From the NCBI RefSeq assembly GCF_001311845.1, contig NZ_BBCC01000020.1, forward strand, positions 1 to 55,720: DNA of 55,720 nucleotides, given 5' to 3'. A program made the position numbers and the translations under genes. Under the pieces are notes generated by a model. That model saw nothing but the letters and a program-made list of their open reading frames with translations. It ran no database searches and was not told the origin of the DNA. Shown here piece after piece: positions 28,224 through 36,528 of the stretch; the stretch's first letter is position 1; each line of letters opens with the position of its first letter. Origin of the DNA: Desulfosarcina cetonica JCM 12296 (GTDB lineage Bacteria; Desulfobacterota; Desulfobacteria; Desulfobacterales; Desulfosarcinaceae).

Positions 28224-29073
28224 ATGGTTACGGTTAGCGCCGCAGGTTGGAGTGACATCGGAAAGGTTCGCAAGGCGAATGAAGATTCTTATCTGCTTAA
28301 TGAAGCTTTGGGGCTTTATGTTGTGGCGGATGGGATGGGGGGCATCGCGGCGGAGCGGTCGCCAGCCGGATCGCGGTAGAAACCATTGACGTGTCCATGG
28401 TCCTGTTGGCCGGCAAATCCGATGAAGCGGATCCTGCAGAGCAAGCCAATAACCTGCCATCACCCATCGATCGACTGCTTCAGAGCATCCAACGGGCCAA
28501 TCAGAAGATCCATGCCAAATCTGTCGCCGAGGCCGCCTTGAGGGGGATGGGGACAACCGTTTCCGCCCTTTATGTCGCTGGCGCCTCCCTGTATACGGCA
28601 AATGTCGGTGATAGCCCCATTTACCTGCTGAGAAACGGGCAAATTGAAAATCTCTACACCCCTCACACCCTGCTTCATGAGTATAAGAAACTCCCCAAAT
28701 CGTTGGAAGGGCGCTATCCTCCCGGAAAATTGGCCCATATCCTGACCCGAGCCGTGGGAATCCGGTCGGATGTGAAGGTGGACACGGTGGAAACACCATG
28801 TTTTGCCGGCGATATCGTCGTTCTGTGCAGCGATGGCCTCAGCGGAAAATTATCCCGGGAAGAGGTCCGGGACATGGTCTATCAAAACGACCTTGAAACG
28901 GCCTGCAAAAAATGACCGAACTGGCCCTTCAACGCGGTGGTGAGGACAACATCACGGTCATTGTTGTTCGTGTCGTTGCGGAAAAGGGTGGCTCGAACCC
29001 CTCCCTGATCAAACGGATTGCAGGCTTCCCGGCATGGATTGCTTCACTTTTCGGTGCCCGTAAACGGTCCTGA
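28224..29073 (+). CDS. PP2C-type protein phosphatase (two frame breaks)
   Basis: About 283 residues after repair. PP2C motifs are in order: SDIGKVRKANEDSYLL, VVADGMGG (metal-binding Asp), GTTVSALYV, ANVGDSPIYLLRNGQI, VLCSDGLSGKL and GGEDNITVIVVRV (metal-binding Asp). It removes phosphate from Ser/Thr, presumably opposing the kinase two genes downstream. Start ATG at 28224 follows AAGGGGC. The frame breaks at G6 (28337-28342; one more G gives GMGGHRGGAVASRI) and at A6 (28907-28912; one more A gives ACKKMTELALQRGGEDN). Stop at 29071. It is followed by the FHA and kinase genes on the same strand. Confidence 0.88.
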
Positions 29074-29170
29074 GCCTCAAACGCGTGTTTTCTAATCGAC
29101 CGGCGTCCATGGCGAAAGCGTAACGGTGGCGGACGGCTGTCTAACGTATGGGTGAACAAAAGGCGGTCAA

Positions 29171-29920
29171 ATGATCAGATTGCTTGTCAAGTTCAAAGAC
29201 CGAACCATCAAGGAGTTCAACCTTGAGCATATCGAAACATTTTCCATTGGTCGAAATCCAACCCACCATTTGGTCATCGACAACTATGCCGTTTCTGGTG
29301 ATCATGCGGTCATCAGCAAGGAAAACAATCGGTATGTTCTGAAAGACACTTACAGTAAGAATGGAACCTTCCTGAATGGGCTGACCGTCAAGCAGGCCAC
29401 GTTGAAGAATGGCGATATTATCACCATTGGCAAACATGCCTTGGTTTTTCTGGACCGGGGCCGGCCAAGACCTCAATTGCTTCATGGCGGTTTGAAAACG
29501 ACCGCCTTACCCGGTGACCCGGGACCGGACCACACGATGTTCATGGATACGGAACTTTATCGCCGGATGCTCGCTGAAAGTGGCGATATTCCTGAAATAC
29601 CTGAGGCGCAGGCGTATGTGGCGTTCTTAGCCGGAGGTAGTGGCCGTTTCGATTTGGTAAAAAGTCTGATCACCATCGGCCGGACCCATCACTGCGATAT
29701 CGTCATGGGTGGTTTTTTTTCTTTCCTGGCCGGCGATCCGGCGGCGGTGATCAGCAAAACGCCGCAACATTACTACATCACTCACCACAGCGGGTGGATT
29801 CGGCCAAAAATCAACGGGAAGGCCATTCAAGGCCCGGTACGTTTGGAAGACATGGATATTATCAAAATCGGATCGGTGGTGCTTCAATATGTCGCCCGTC
29901 GCCCGGACATTGTTCGATAA
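29171..29920 (+). CDS. Double FHA-domain protein
   Basis: 249 residues. The first FHA domain (about residues 5-85) has all phosphothreonine-binding signatures: SIGRNPTHHLVID, SGDHAVI (S-x2-H) and SKNGTFLNG. The second (about 155-245) starts with TIGRTHHCDIVM and keeps KINGKAI, but its middle block is divergent and the Ser/His pair is not obvious, so it may not bind phosphopeptides. A linker of about 65 residues joins them. FHA domains read phosphothreonine marks; here the kinase and phosphatase on either side are the likely partners. It starts 97 bases after the phosphatase gene. Confidence 0.88.
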   Translation: MIRLLVKFKDRTIKEFNLEHIETFSIGRNPTHHLVIDNYAVSGDHAVISKENNRYVLKDTYSKNGTFLNGLTVKQATLKNGDIITIGKHALVFLDRGRPRPQLLHGGLKTTALPGDPGPDHTMFMDTELYRRMLAESGDIPEIPEAQAYVAFLAGGSGRFDLVKSLITIGRTHHCDIVMGGFFSFLAGDPAAVISKTPQHYYITHHSGWIRPKINGKAIQGPVRLEDMDIIKIGSVVLQYVARRPDIVR

Positions 29921-29941
29921 AATACCCTTCATGCATGTGAT

Positions 29942-32374
29942 ATGGACGTCAGCGCGATGAAAAAATGGTTTTTTCTCGTCGTGGTTGCGATGCTTTGCGC
30001 CCTATGGACCTCTTCTTTGGAGTTGAATGAATGGGTCGACCGTGGGGTGATCTATATTAAGGGAGGGGAACCGTTTCTCGTAGATCACGTCAACGATTCG
30101 GGTCAACTCATTTATTACGAAGTCGACGGCAAGAGCGGCATGTTCCTGAAGCGTGATGTCGCCTCGGTCGGCTCGGTGCGGGTAGAAAAAAGGACAGCGG
30201 TACGCCTGATTGTCGACCAATACAAGCAACGATTTCTGAATGCCCTGGGAACACCGCACGGCATAAACCGCATCATTGATGCCCGCCTCCTTATTTTTTT
30301 AGCCATATTTTTCTGCTTTGCCCTTTTCATGCGGTTGGGTCGCGCCCTTTTTTCCAATATGGGTAAAAAAGCGGCTGGGGGGGCGATGGTCGGTTTGAAC
30401 GCCCGATCCACCGAGGAGATGATCCGCACCGTTTCCCCGAAAAATCAGGAATCCTCCCATCTTCGCGATATCGCGCTGTTTTTCTTGGAATTATATAAAA
30501 TCCAGAATGGATTTTTGAAAGATGCGCCGGCGCGTTTTTCAATGACGCCCGATTCTGCGAAGCGGAAAATGAAAACGTTCGATTTAGGTCTAAAAGGCGC
30601 GAATGATTGGTTGACCCGGCGCATGTCGATCGGCCCGCTGGGGGAGGAGTCCGGTAGTAAAAGCAAATGTTTTTACGTGATTTACGATACGCCTATGGTG
30701 GTCAAGATACCCCCATCTCCGGTGACCGACATTACAAAATATGTAACCGCTATCCGCCGAGAGCTGCAAATTGCCGCGCAGCTCGCACCTATCGCTTGCA
30801 TTGTCCCGATGGTATCCGTCGTCCTCAAGAAGATCAAGACCTTGCCCTATGCCTCGAGCCTGACCAGCGAACAATTGGAGAAACAGTATATCCGGCTCAT
30901 CGAGGGAAACACCGAGTTCCAGGACGATCTCAAAATCGGCGGCCACTTCGCTTTTTTCATGGAATTGAGCAACAATTTCTTTTTAGGTCGCGTGATCGAT
31001 GAACTGCACGGTTCCAAGGCCAGGATCGGGGATGAAATCCGAGCGATTTCTGATGCGATTTGGGATCAGGAGGCCTTTACCAGCCGCTATGGTTTGGATG
31101 CGTTGCCTGTTTTTGAAAGTCTCCAAACCCTCTATCAACACTGCGAGGCGGAGGCAAAACGGATCATCGGGGACGCTGATCAGGCGGAACAGGTGCTTCC
31201 CTATCAAATTAAAAACTGCTTTCTCGTAACCCTTGCCGGAGACGACGATCCGAGAGATGATAAGGGGCTTGATCCGACGCTATTCGAACAACTCAGAAAA
31301 GGTTTTGGGCAAATTTTCAAACGCCACCCCAAGGCGGCGGACAATCTGATTCGGCTTCTGAAGCGCCATGTGGAGATGCTGGTTTTTCTGAAAAGCCGGT
31401 TTCAGATCGAAAACATCGCTTCAAACATGTTGCAACTGCTTTGCCTTTTGTCCGAAAAGCAAGTCGCCCTGCGCGATCTTAAACCCGACAATCTATTTCT
31501 GGCTGCCGATCCGGACAATTATCCCATCTTTTTAAATAACGCAGATGATTTCACCATTGGTGTGATTGATGTTGAAACCGCTGTTTCGTTGATACCCACA
31601 AGAGATGGCCACATTGCCCAACCGCTTCTCGGTGGGACCCCGCTTTATGCGACCCCTTTGCATATGCTGAATAACGATACCATCGCGCTTTATTTCGGAA
31701 GTCCGGCCAAAGCCCTTCATTTTCAGGATTGGTTTGCCACCCTGGCGATCATTTTCAAGGCGGTTACGGGAAGAAATCTATTCCCGCGCGCTGCCCGTTC
31801 CTTCCCGGAAGTATTGAAGATTCTCAAGTCTGGACGTTCGAAAACAGATCCCGATGAGGAAACGGTCAAGGCCATGAGTCATAAATTCTGGTCGGCGGCG
31901 ACGATGGATCTCAAAACGCAACTGGCCGCTTTCGGCGAAACACTGAACCAACTTCAATTGCAGATTCCGGATGCGATGGTTGCGGTGTTTCGGGAAGCGG
32001 TGGAACGAGAGGCGCTGTCCGTTGAGCGGCTGATTACGCGGACGGTTTGTGAATCATCACTTCTTAAGAGTGAGAAAAACAAATCTTTTCTGCTGACGGC
32101 GGAAGGGCCGGTGCTTTCCCGGCAGATAGAACGCTGGCAACGCGGCGCCGAGCTTTCTGAGGCGCATCGCGACTTGGCTCCCCAAATGGTCGCTTTTCTC
32201 AACGACCTGTACCGTCTTAAACAAAAAGCGACCGATCACCAGGCGCTGCTGGCAAGGCTGGTCTCTCCCTGTAAGCTGCCGGCGTCCACCCTACTGGAAA
32301 CCATGTTCCAGATGGTTTACAAAAATATGTTCAATGCCCGTTGGGGCAAGCCAAGTACCCCACAGACCCATTGA
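29942..32374 (+). CDS. Membrane-anchored divergent Ser/Thr protein kinase
   Basis: 810 residues. A span near residues 7-25 and a second near 115-133 flank a segment of about 85 residues that may be periplasmic. The cytoplasmic part carries a divergent kinase domain: candidate ATP lysine K255 in MVVKIPPSP, Glu in RRELQIAAQL, catalytic loop RDLKPDNLFL (D512) and metal-binding D543 in VIDVETAV, replacing DFG with DVE. A long insert (about residues 300-480) separates lobes. The last 250 residues are helical with no recognised domain. All key residues are present, so activity is plausible. It starts 21 bases after the FHA gene. An alternative start is ATG 29957. Confidence 0.8.
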   Translation: MDVSAMKKWFFLVVVAMLCALWTSSLELNEWVDRGVIYIKGGEPFLVDHVNDSGQLIYYEVDGKSGMFLKRDVASVGSVRVEKRTAVRLIVDQYKQRFLNALGTPHGINRIIDARLLIFLAIFFCFALFMRLGRALFSNMGKKAAGGAMVGLNARSTEEMIRTVSPKNQESSHLRDIALFFLELYKIQNGFLKDAPARFSMTPDSAKRKMKTFDLGLKGANDWLTRRMSIGPLGEESGSKSKCFYVIYDTPMVVKIPPSPVTDITKYVTAIRRELQIAAQLAPIACIVPMVSVVLKKIKTLPYASSLTSEQLEKQYIRLIEGNTEFQDDLKIGGHFAFFMELSNNFFLGRVIDELHGSKARIGDEIRAISDAIWDQEAFTSRYGLDALPVFESLQTLYQHCEAEAKRIIGDADQAEQVLPYQIKNCFLVTLAGDDDPRDDKGLDPTLFEQLRKGFGQIFKRHPKAADNLIRLLKRHVEMLVFLKSRFQIENIASNMLQLLCLLSEKQVALRDLKPDNLFLAADPDNYPIFLNNADDFTIGVIDVETAVSLIPTRDGHIAQPLLGGTPLYATPLHMLNNDTIALYFGSPAKALHFQDWFATLAIIFKAVTGRNLFPRAARSFPEVLKILKSGRSKTDPDEETVKAMSHKFWSAATMDLKTQLAAFGETLNQLQLQIPDAMVAVFREAVEREALSVERLITRTVCESSLLKSEKNKSFLLTAEGPVLSRQIERWQRGAELSEAHRDLAPQMVAFLNDLYRLKQKATDHQALLARLVSPCKLPASTLLETMFQMVYKNMFNARWGKPSTPQTH

Positions 32375-32420
32375 TGGTTTTGCGTTAAATCCATCTCCAT
32401 CTATGGCGGGCGGTTCCTTG

Positions 32421-32468
32421 GAAAAAAGCAAAACGCCAGTAGCTGCATCGGATTACAGCTGCTGGCGT
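32421..32468 (-). terminator. Terminator of the F0 operon
   Basis: On the minus strand ACGCCAGCAGCTG pairs with CAGCTACTGGCGT (one G-U type mismatch) and runs into TTTTGCTTTTTT. It lies about 90 bases after the last atp gene and just past the convergent kinase gene. Confidence 0.85.
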
Positions 32469-32557
32469 CGATCGCTTCGTTTGAATTTTTACGCATCCGT
32501 CGCAAATGCGACTTTTTACCCGTGTATCAAACCCAACCGCGCATGGCGGCAGGGGGA

Positions 32558-33159
32558 TTACACTTGGTCTTGCTCGATTTGCATGCCCTTCATGTAATTA
32601 TCCAGAAACATTTGATTGTCGATATCCGTAATCAATCCTGGAAGACGCGTGGTGGCCTGTTCGAAGGCCATGTCGGCCAACTCCATTTTAAGTTTTGTTT
32701 TTGCCTGGAGGATGCGCGTTTCCATTTTGGCGCGGGCCGCTTCGATCATGGCGGCGCTCTGACTGTGGGCCTGCTCGATAACTGCCTGCTTATGGCTTCG
32801 CCCTGGGCGATCAAGCGATCTTTCATTTCAAGCAGCCGCTGCTGGTTTTCCTCGGTTTGAAGCCGAGCTGCATTGATTTCATCAATGTAACGCGCCTTTT
32901 CATCCTCCAGGGCCTTCAGTTCGGTGGCGGTCTCTTCCTTTTGCCCGCTGAGAAACTGCTTCATGGGCCCCCGGCCGTATTTGTAGATCACGGCCGATAG
33001 GAGGATGAAATTGAACCATTTCATTGCCAGATCATAAGGCGCGCGCCATTCCGGGCTGGCTGCCAGGGCTATTCCGGGCAGCAACACCAGGGATAGAAAC
33101 GTGAGTATGGCCGGCCACGTTTTGTTGTCGTGCGCCTCAATCCGCCGGTAGGTGATCAT
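32558..33159 (-). CDS. atpF: F0 ATP synthase subunit b (second copy, one frame break)
   Basis: About 200 residues after repair of a break at 32790 (one more A gives AIKQAVIEQAHSQSAAMIEAARAK). It opens with a signal-like hydrophobic segment (TFLSLVLLPGIALA) and then a membrane span (FNFILLSAVIYKYGRGPM), followed by the long helix typical of b subunits, which forms the peripheral stalk. The ATG overlaps the stop of the other b gene (ATGA). Having two different b proteins suggests a heterodimeric stalk (b and b'), as in photosynthetic and many deltaproteobacterial enzymes. The extra N-terminal segment is common in the longer deltaproteobacterial b subunits. Confidence 0.85.
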
Positions 33160-33608
33160 TGCAGCCTCCGATGCAGTACTTTTTCCATGACCAGGGTGGT
33201 GAGTGACTCAACTTCTCCTTGCAACTGCGAGCGGGCCGTTTTCAATTGCTCGTTGACCTTCGCCTCGGTGGCGTTGCGTAAATCGGTAATATCCGTCCGC
33301 GCCGATGCGACGATTGTTGAAGCATCTTGATCCGCCTCCTCCTCCAGCTTGCTGACCACCTCATTGGCTTCTTTGAGAAGTTTTTTCCGCTGAGCATCGA
33401 GATCCCTGTTCAGCGTGTCAAGGTTCGACTTCGCCGTTTCAATATCCGTACTGATCGTTTCGAAGTACGTGTTCCGCTCATCCCGCATGCTGATCAGCGG
33501 CTGAATCATGATCCGGTTCATCACATACAGAAAAATCAAAAACGATATCAGTTGGATAAAGAAGGTTTCATTGATGCTGATCAGTGCCGTAGCGCTGATG
33601 ATCTCCAT
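33156..33608 (-). CDS. atpF: F0 ATP synthase subunit b (b'-like)
   Basis: 150 residues. One N-terminal membrane span (FFIQLISFLIFLYVMNRIMI), then a continuous charged helix of about 110 residues (ETAKSNLDTLNRDLDAQRKK) with coiled-coil character. It forms the stator stalk with the second b subunit, whose gene overlaps it by 4 bases. It lies 88 bases after the single-hairpin c gene. Confidence 0.9.
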   Translation of the reverse strand: MEIISATALISINETFFIQLISFLIFLYVMNRIMIQPLISMRDERNTYFETISTDIETAKSNLDTLNRDLDAQRKKLLKEANEVVSKLEEEADQDASTIVASARTDITDLRNATEAKVNEQLKTARSQLQGEVESLTTLVMEKVLHRRLQ

Positions 33609-33696
33609 GATCCATTACTCCATCTGTGCAGGTTGGGACGGCCTTATCCAGATACGCCCACGATCCGAAAAAGAAAGACGTTCACAAAGCCTTGAT

Positions 33697-33945
33697 TTAG
33701 ACAACAAACAGCAGGAGCAAGGCAACCACGAGGGAATAAATCCCGGTCGACTCGGAAACGGCCTGACCCACGAGCATGGTTCTTGTCAAGAGGCCTGCTT
33801 CCTGGGGGTTGCGCCCGATGGCTTCACACGCCTTGGCGGCTGCCATGCCTTCACCCACGCCCGGGCCGATGGCGCCTAAACCCATTGAAATTCCGGCACC
33901 CAAAAATGCAGCTGCTTTTACGATGTCTACACCCTCAATAGCCAT
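33697..33945 (-). CDS. atpE: F0 ATP synthase subunit c, single hairpin, Na+-type
   Basis: 82 residues, two membrane helices with the polar loop RNPQEAG. Helix 1 has the packing glycines GAGISMGLGAIGPGVGEG with E32, and helix 2 has AVSESTGIY with E65, S66, T67 and Y70. The ESTGIY block is the Na+-binding signature of Ilyobacter/Propionigenium c rings. A Glu instead of Gln at 32 matches the two-carboxylate motif described for Fusobacterium. It is 61 bases after the four-hairpin c gene and should mix with it in the rotor ring. Confidence 0.93.
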   Translation of the reverse strand: MAIEGVDIVKAAAFLGAGISMGLGAIGPGVGEGMAAAKACEAIGRNPQEAGLLTRTMLVGQAVSESTGIYSLVVALLLLFVV

Positions 33946-34006
33946 GTTTCCCTCCAGTTGAAGAATTCATTATAAGTTCCCGCCGCTACGTCTAGCACCG
34001 GCGAAT

Positions 34007-34981
34007 TTACATCACAAAAATTAAAACCAAGGCAACGACAAACGAATAGATACCGGTGGATTCGGAAACCGCTTGGCCCACCAGCATGCTGCGAATCAAT
34101 ATGGGCTGGGCTTCCGCATTGCGCCCGAGCCACGAAACGGCGCTGCTCGCCGCAAGTCCTTCACCGATGCCGGGCCCGATGGCGCCCAGTCCCATGCATA
34201 AGCCGGCCGAAACCAGCCCGAAAGCCGGAGCCAAATCCGGTGTGGCGGCAAAGCCTTTAAACAGCAGGATGAAACTGATTAAGAGCCCATAGATGCCGGT
34301 GGTTTCAGAGACCGCCTGGCCGAGCAACATCAAATTGGTAATCGGGCCGGCAGAAGATGGATTTCTGGCGATGCCTTCGCAACAGGCGCCGGCCACCTTC
34401 CCCTCGCCGATGGCCGGACCGATGGCCGCGATGCCCGTGGACAGGCCCGCACCCATCAGTGCCGCCCAGGTCGGCCCGAAAGGTTGTTTGGTGAAATCAA
34501 AAAACATCAGGATCAAGGCGATGACCAATGCATAAATCGACGTTGTCTGGCACACGGCAGACCCCACCAGCATGCTGGTGGTCAATCTTCTGCCGGCGGC
34601 AGGCTGCCTGGCCATACCTTCGCAGGCGGAAGCCGCGGGAAACCCGGAACCGACCCCCGAACCGATGGCGCCGAATCCCATGCAAAGGCCGGCCGCTAAA
34701 TAGGCCCAGATGGTGATGGGCTGGGGATTCGGTGTGGAAGAGAAAAGGAGTAGCATGGCGATGACCAATGAAAAAATAGCGGCGGATTCCGCAACAGCCT
34801 GACCCACCAACATATTCTTTAGTATATCGCCGGCATTGTCGGGGTTGCGCGATAAGGCGGAATTGGCCGCCGCCGCCGTATACCCTTCGCCGATGGCCGC
34901 ACCGATGGCTCCCATCCCCATGGAAATTCCGGCACCCACAAAAGTCGCTATCTTGACACCTATTTCGATATCTAAAGTCAT
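34007..34981 (-). CDS. atpE: Giant F0 subunit c: four fused hairpins (eight membrane helices)
   Basis: 324 residues made of four tandem c-subunit hairpins of 80-81 residues, about four times the normal length. Each keeps the glycine-rich helix 1, a polar R-N/Q-P-type loop and helix 2. The essential carboxylate is E65 in hairpin 1 (VAESAAIF), E226 in 3 (VSETTGIY) and E307 in 4 (VSESTGIY), but hairpin 2 has Q145 (VCQTTSIY). The partner position on helix 1 is E32, S112, E193 and E274. So hairpins 3 and 4 are Na+-type, 1 has the carboxylates but lacks the Thr/Tyr ligands, and 2 should carry no ion. The reading frame is intact, so the fusion is not from an indel. Analogous case: the duplicated c1 of Acetobacterium woodii, which has one inactive hairpin. 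Confidence 0.9.
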   Translation of the reverse strand: MTLDIEIGVKIATFVGAGISMGMGAIGAAIGEGYTAAAANSALSRNPDNAGDILKNMLVGQAVAESAAIFSLVIAMLLLFSSTPNPQPITIWAYLAAGLCMGFGAIGSGVGSGFPAASACEGMARQPAAGRRLTTSMLVGSAVCQTTSIYALVIALILMFFDFTKQPFGPTWAALMGAGLSTGIAAIGPAIGEGKVAGACCEGIARNPSSAGPITNLMLLGQAVSETTGIYGLLISFILLFKGFAATPDLAPAFGLVSAGLCMGLGAIGPGIGEGLAASSAVSWLGRNAEAQPILIRSMLVGQAVSESTGIYSFVVALVLIFVM

Positions 34982-34984
34982 GTC

Positions 34985-35659
34985 TTATTTTACCTGTACC
35001 GAGATGTAGACGATCGTTAGCATGGTAAATACAAAGGCTTGAATCGCGCCGACGAAAAGGCCGAAAAAGGCATTGAGAAACGGTGGCAGCAGAATGCTGA
35101 AACACAGATGGGAAACCACCAGGATGATGATGGATCCCCCCATGATGTTGCCGAAAAGACGAAAGGAGATGGAGACAATCTTTGCCAACTCCCCGATCAG
35201 GTTCAGGGGCATCATGATGAAAAACGGCTCGAAATACTCCTTGGTGTAATCCTTGATCCCCTTGCTTTTGATGCCGACATAATGGGCGATGACAAAACCC
35301 AAGACGCCGAGGCTCAGTGGGGTGTTCAGATCCTTGGTGGGCTCCTCGAGATGGGGAATGATGCCGATCCAGTTACACAACACCAGAAACATGAAAAGGG
35401 CTATTGTCAGTGGGGCATAGGTTTTCGCCAGTTTTTCCCCCAAGGCATCTTCGGTCAGATCGTACAGCTTGGAAACGAACAGTTCGCCAAGCACCTGCAT
35501 GGTTTTTGGCACCATGCTCCTCTTGCGGGTGCTGAAGATGCCGAACAAGATGAGTAGAATCATGACGATCCATGTGTAGGCAATGGCATCTAGATTGAAT
35601 GTCATCTTGTGACCAAGCAAAGGAACGATGAGCTGGTGTACCTTTCCTAATTCTTCCAT
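34985..35659 (-). CDS. atpB: F0 ATP synthase subunit a
   Basis: 224 residues, five to six membrane helices. The essential stator Arg is in the SISFRLFGNIMGG helix, and LNLIGELAKIVSI and AIQAFVFTMLTIVYIS are the other family blocks. It holds the ion half-channels against the c ring. The ATG overlaps the end of the AtpI gene by 13 bases and the stop lies 3 bases before the four-hairpin c gene, so the four genes are translated together. Confidence 0.94.
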   Translation of the reverse strand: MEELGKVHQLIVPLLGHKMTFNLDAIAYTWIVMILLILFGIFSTRKRSMVPKTMQVLGELFVSKLYDLTEDALGEKLAKTYAPLTIALFMFLVLCNWIGIIPHLEEPTKDLNTPLSLGVLGFVIAHYVGIKSKGIKDYTKEYFEPFFIMMPLNLIGELAKIVSISFRLFGNIMGGSIIILVVSHLCFSILLPPFLNAFFGLFVGAIQAFVFTMLTIVYISVQVK

Positions 35660-36063
35660 GTGAATGCGCCTTTTTCACCTTCCCCGGAAAAGAAGAAATT
35701 GCGATAGAGATGATCAGCCAGAATAACCACTTGAACCGTAAACAGACCGGCAATGGTTGCAATGAGATTAAACCTGGGAAACTTGATGGCAACCACCACC
35801 GGAATGGCGATGAAAGCATAACGACAGCAGAGGTTGATAAACGATGAGATGGAGGCTTTCACCCGGTCGGCCTTGATTTGCTTGTGGAGGGTCAGGGACA
35901 TCCAGACGAAATTGAGCGTACTGAATACGGCCCCCAGCACCACGCCCCGGCAAACCGTCGGGTAGCCCAGAATCAAAAATCCCAGACCCACGAAAATTGC
36001 CAGGGCCAGGGATTTAGCCCCATAATTTTTTTGAAGATTACGAACGGTCGATGCGGGGATCAT
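35647..36063 (-). CDS. atpI: ATP synthase protein I (AtpI-like)
   Basis: 138 residues with four membrane helices (LALAIFVGLGFLILGYP, GAVFSTLNFVWMSL, YAFIAIPVVVAIKF, LIATIAGLFTVQVVIL). It resembles the ATP synthase I family, a small accessory protein thought to help assemble the c ring and possibly transport Mg2+/Ca2+. It overlaps the upstream AtpZ-like gene by 26 bases and the a-subunit gene by 13. Confidence 0.8.
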   Translation of the reverse strand: MIPASTVRNLQKNYGAKSLALAIFVGLGFLILGYPTVCRGVVLGAVFSTLNFVWMSLTLHKQIKADRVKASISSFINLCCRYAFIAIPVVVAIKFPRFNLIATIAGLFTVQVVILADHLYRNFFFSGEGEKGAFTWKN

Positions 36064-36326
36064 CGGGATCTTCCTTTTTTTTGGGATCCGTCACCTCAAT
36101 TATCTGCCGGTAGCAGACATTCGCCCCACCGGCGACGCCAAGGAGAATGAATATCGTGGTAAACACGCCCCGAAATTTCAGCAATTTGTCCAAGTAGTGA
36201 CCGATGAAGAAACAAAAACAAATGCAGCCGGCCATGGTCAGTCCCAGCTGCATGACCACGGTCAGGTTTTCGACCCAATCCCGATCTTCCTTGTAATCGA
36301 AAAAAGCACGTTTCCGTTTTTTTCAT
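36038..36326 (-). CDS. AtpZ/AtpI-like small membrane protein (frame break near the start)
   Basis: About 95 residues with two membrane helices (VVMQLGLTMAGCICFCFFIG and TTIFILLGVAGGANVCY), the layout of AtpZ-type proteins that precede F0 operons. The downstream reading frame is clear, ending in KKKEDPDDPRIDRS. Upstream of the first helix the frame reads DYKEDRDWVENLT, but reaching an ATG (36326) needs a one-base correction in one of the A/T runs at 36306-36323. A later start cannot be excluded. First gene of the F0 operon. Confidence 0.65.
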
Positions 36327-36418
36327 CGGTTCTCTTGTTCACCAAACGCCACGCAGCCTGAGGGCGAACGAATTCGCTCAAATATAATTAACGATGCTGA
36401 TGAATGAGACAAATAGGA

Positions 36419-36465
36419 CACAAGCGGTTTTGCGCGAAAGGAAGAAACGTACCGCGCCGCTTGTG
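36419..36465. repeat. Nested hairpin in the F0 operon leader
   Basis: CACAAGCGG pairs with CCGCTTGTG (9 perfect bp), and GCGCG with CGCG(C) inside it, leaving a purine-rich loop of about 16 bases. It lies between the predicted promoter and the first gene, so it would be in the untranslated leader. Confidence 0.6.
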
Positions 36466-36498
36466 ATTAGAAAAACACCCTCTCCTCGGACAGCCGCA

Positions 36499-36528
36499 GA
36501 AATAGCAAATCGAATTCAGTATTGTCAA
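36499..36528 (-). promoter_or_regulatory. Candidate sigma-70 promoter of the F0 operon
   Basis: On the minus strand TTGACA, 18 bases, TATTTC: a perfect -35 and a moderate -10. The start would be near 36492, giving a leader of about 165 nt that includes the nested hairpin. A second AT-rich element near 36382 is a weaker alternative. Confidence 0.55.

Noticed and set aside
27986..28237. 83-codon ORF before the PP2C gene
   Set aside because: AT-rich, no ribosome site, overlaps the phosphatase start in another frame, no recognisable motif.
28337..28912. Programmed frameshifting in the PP2C gene
   Set aside because: The G6 and A6 runs look slippery, but the same one-base pattern occurs in unrelated genes across the window, so sequence error is the simpler explanation.
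34007..34981. Four-hairpin c subunit as an artefact of frame errors joining separate genes
   Set aside because: The fusion has one continuous frame with no internal ribosome sites or stops, and the linkers (TPNPQPIT, TKQPFGP, AATPDLAP) are proper inter-hairpin segments; errors would have to remove several stops in phase.
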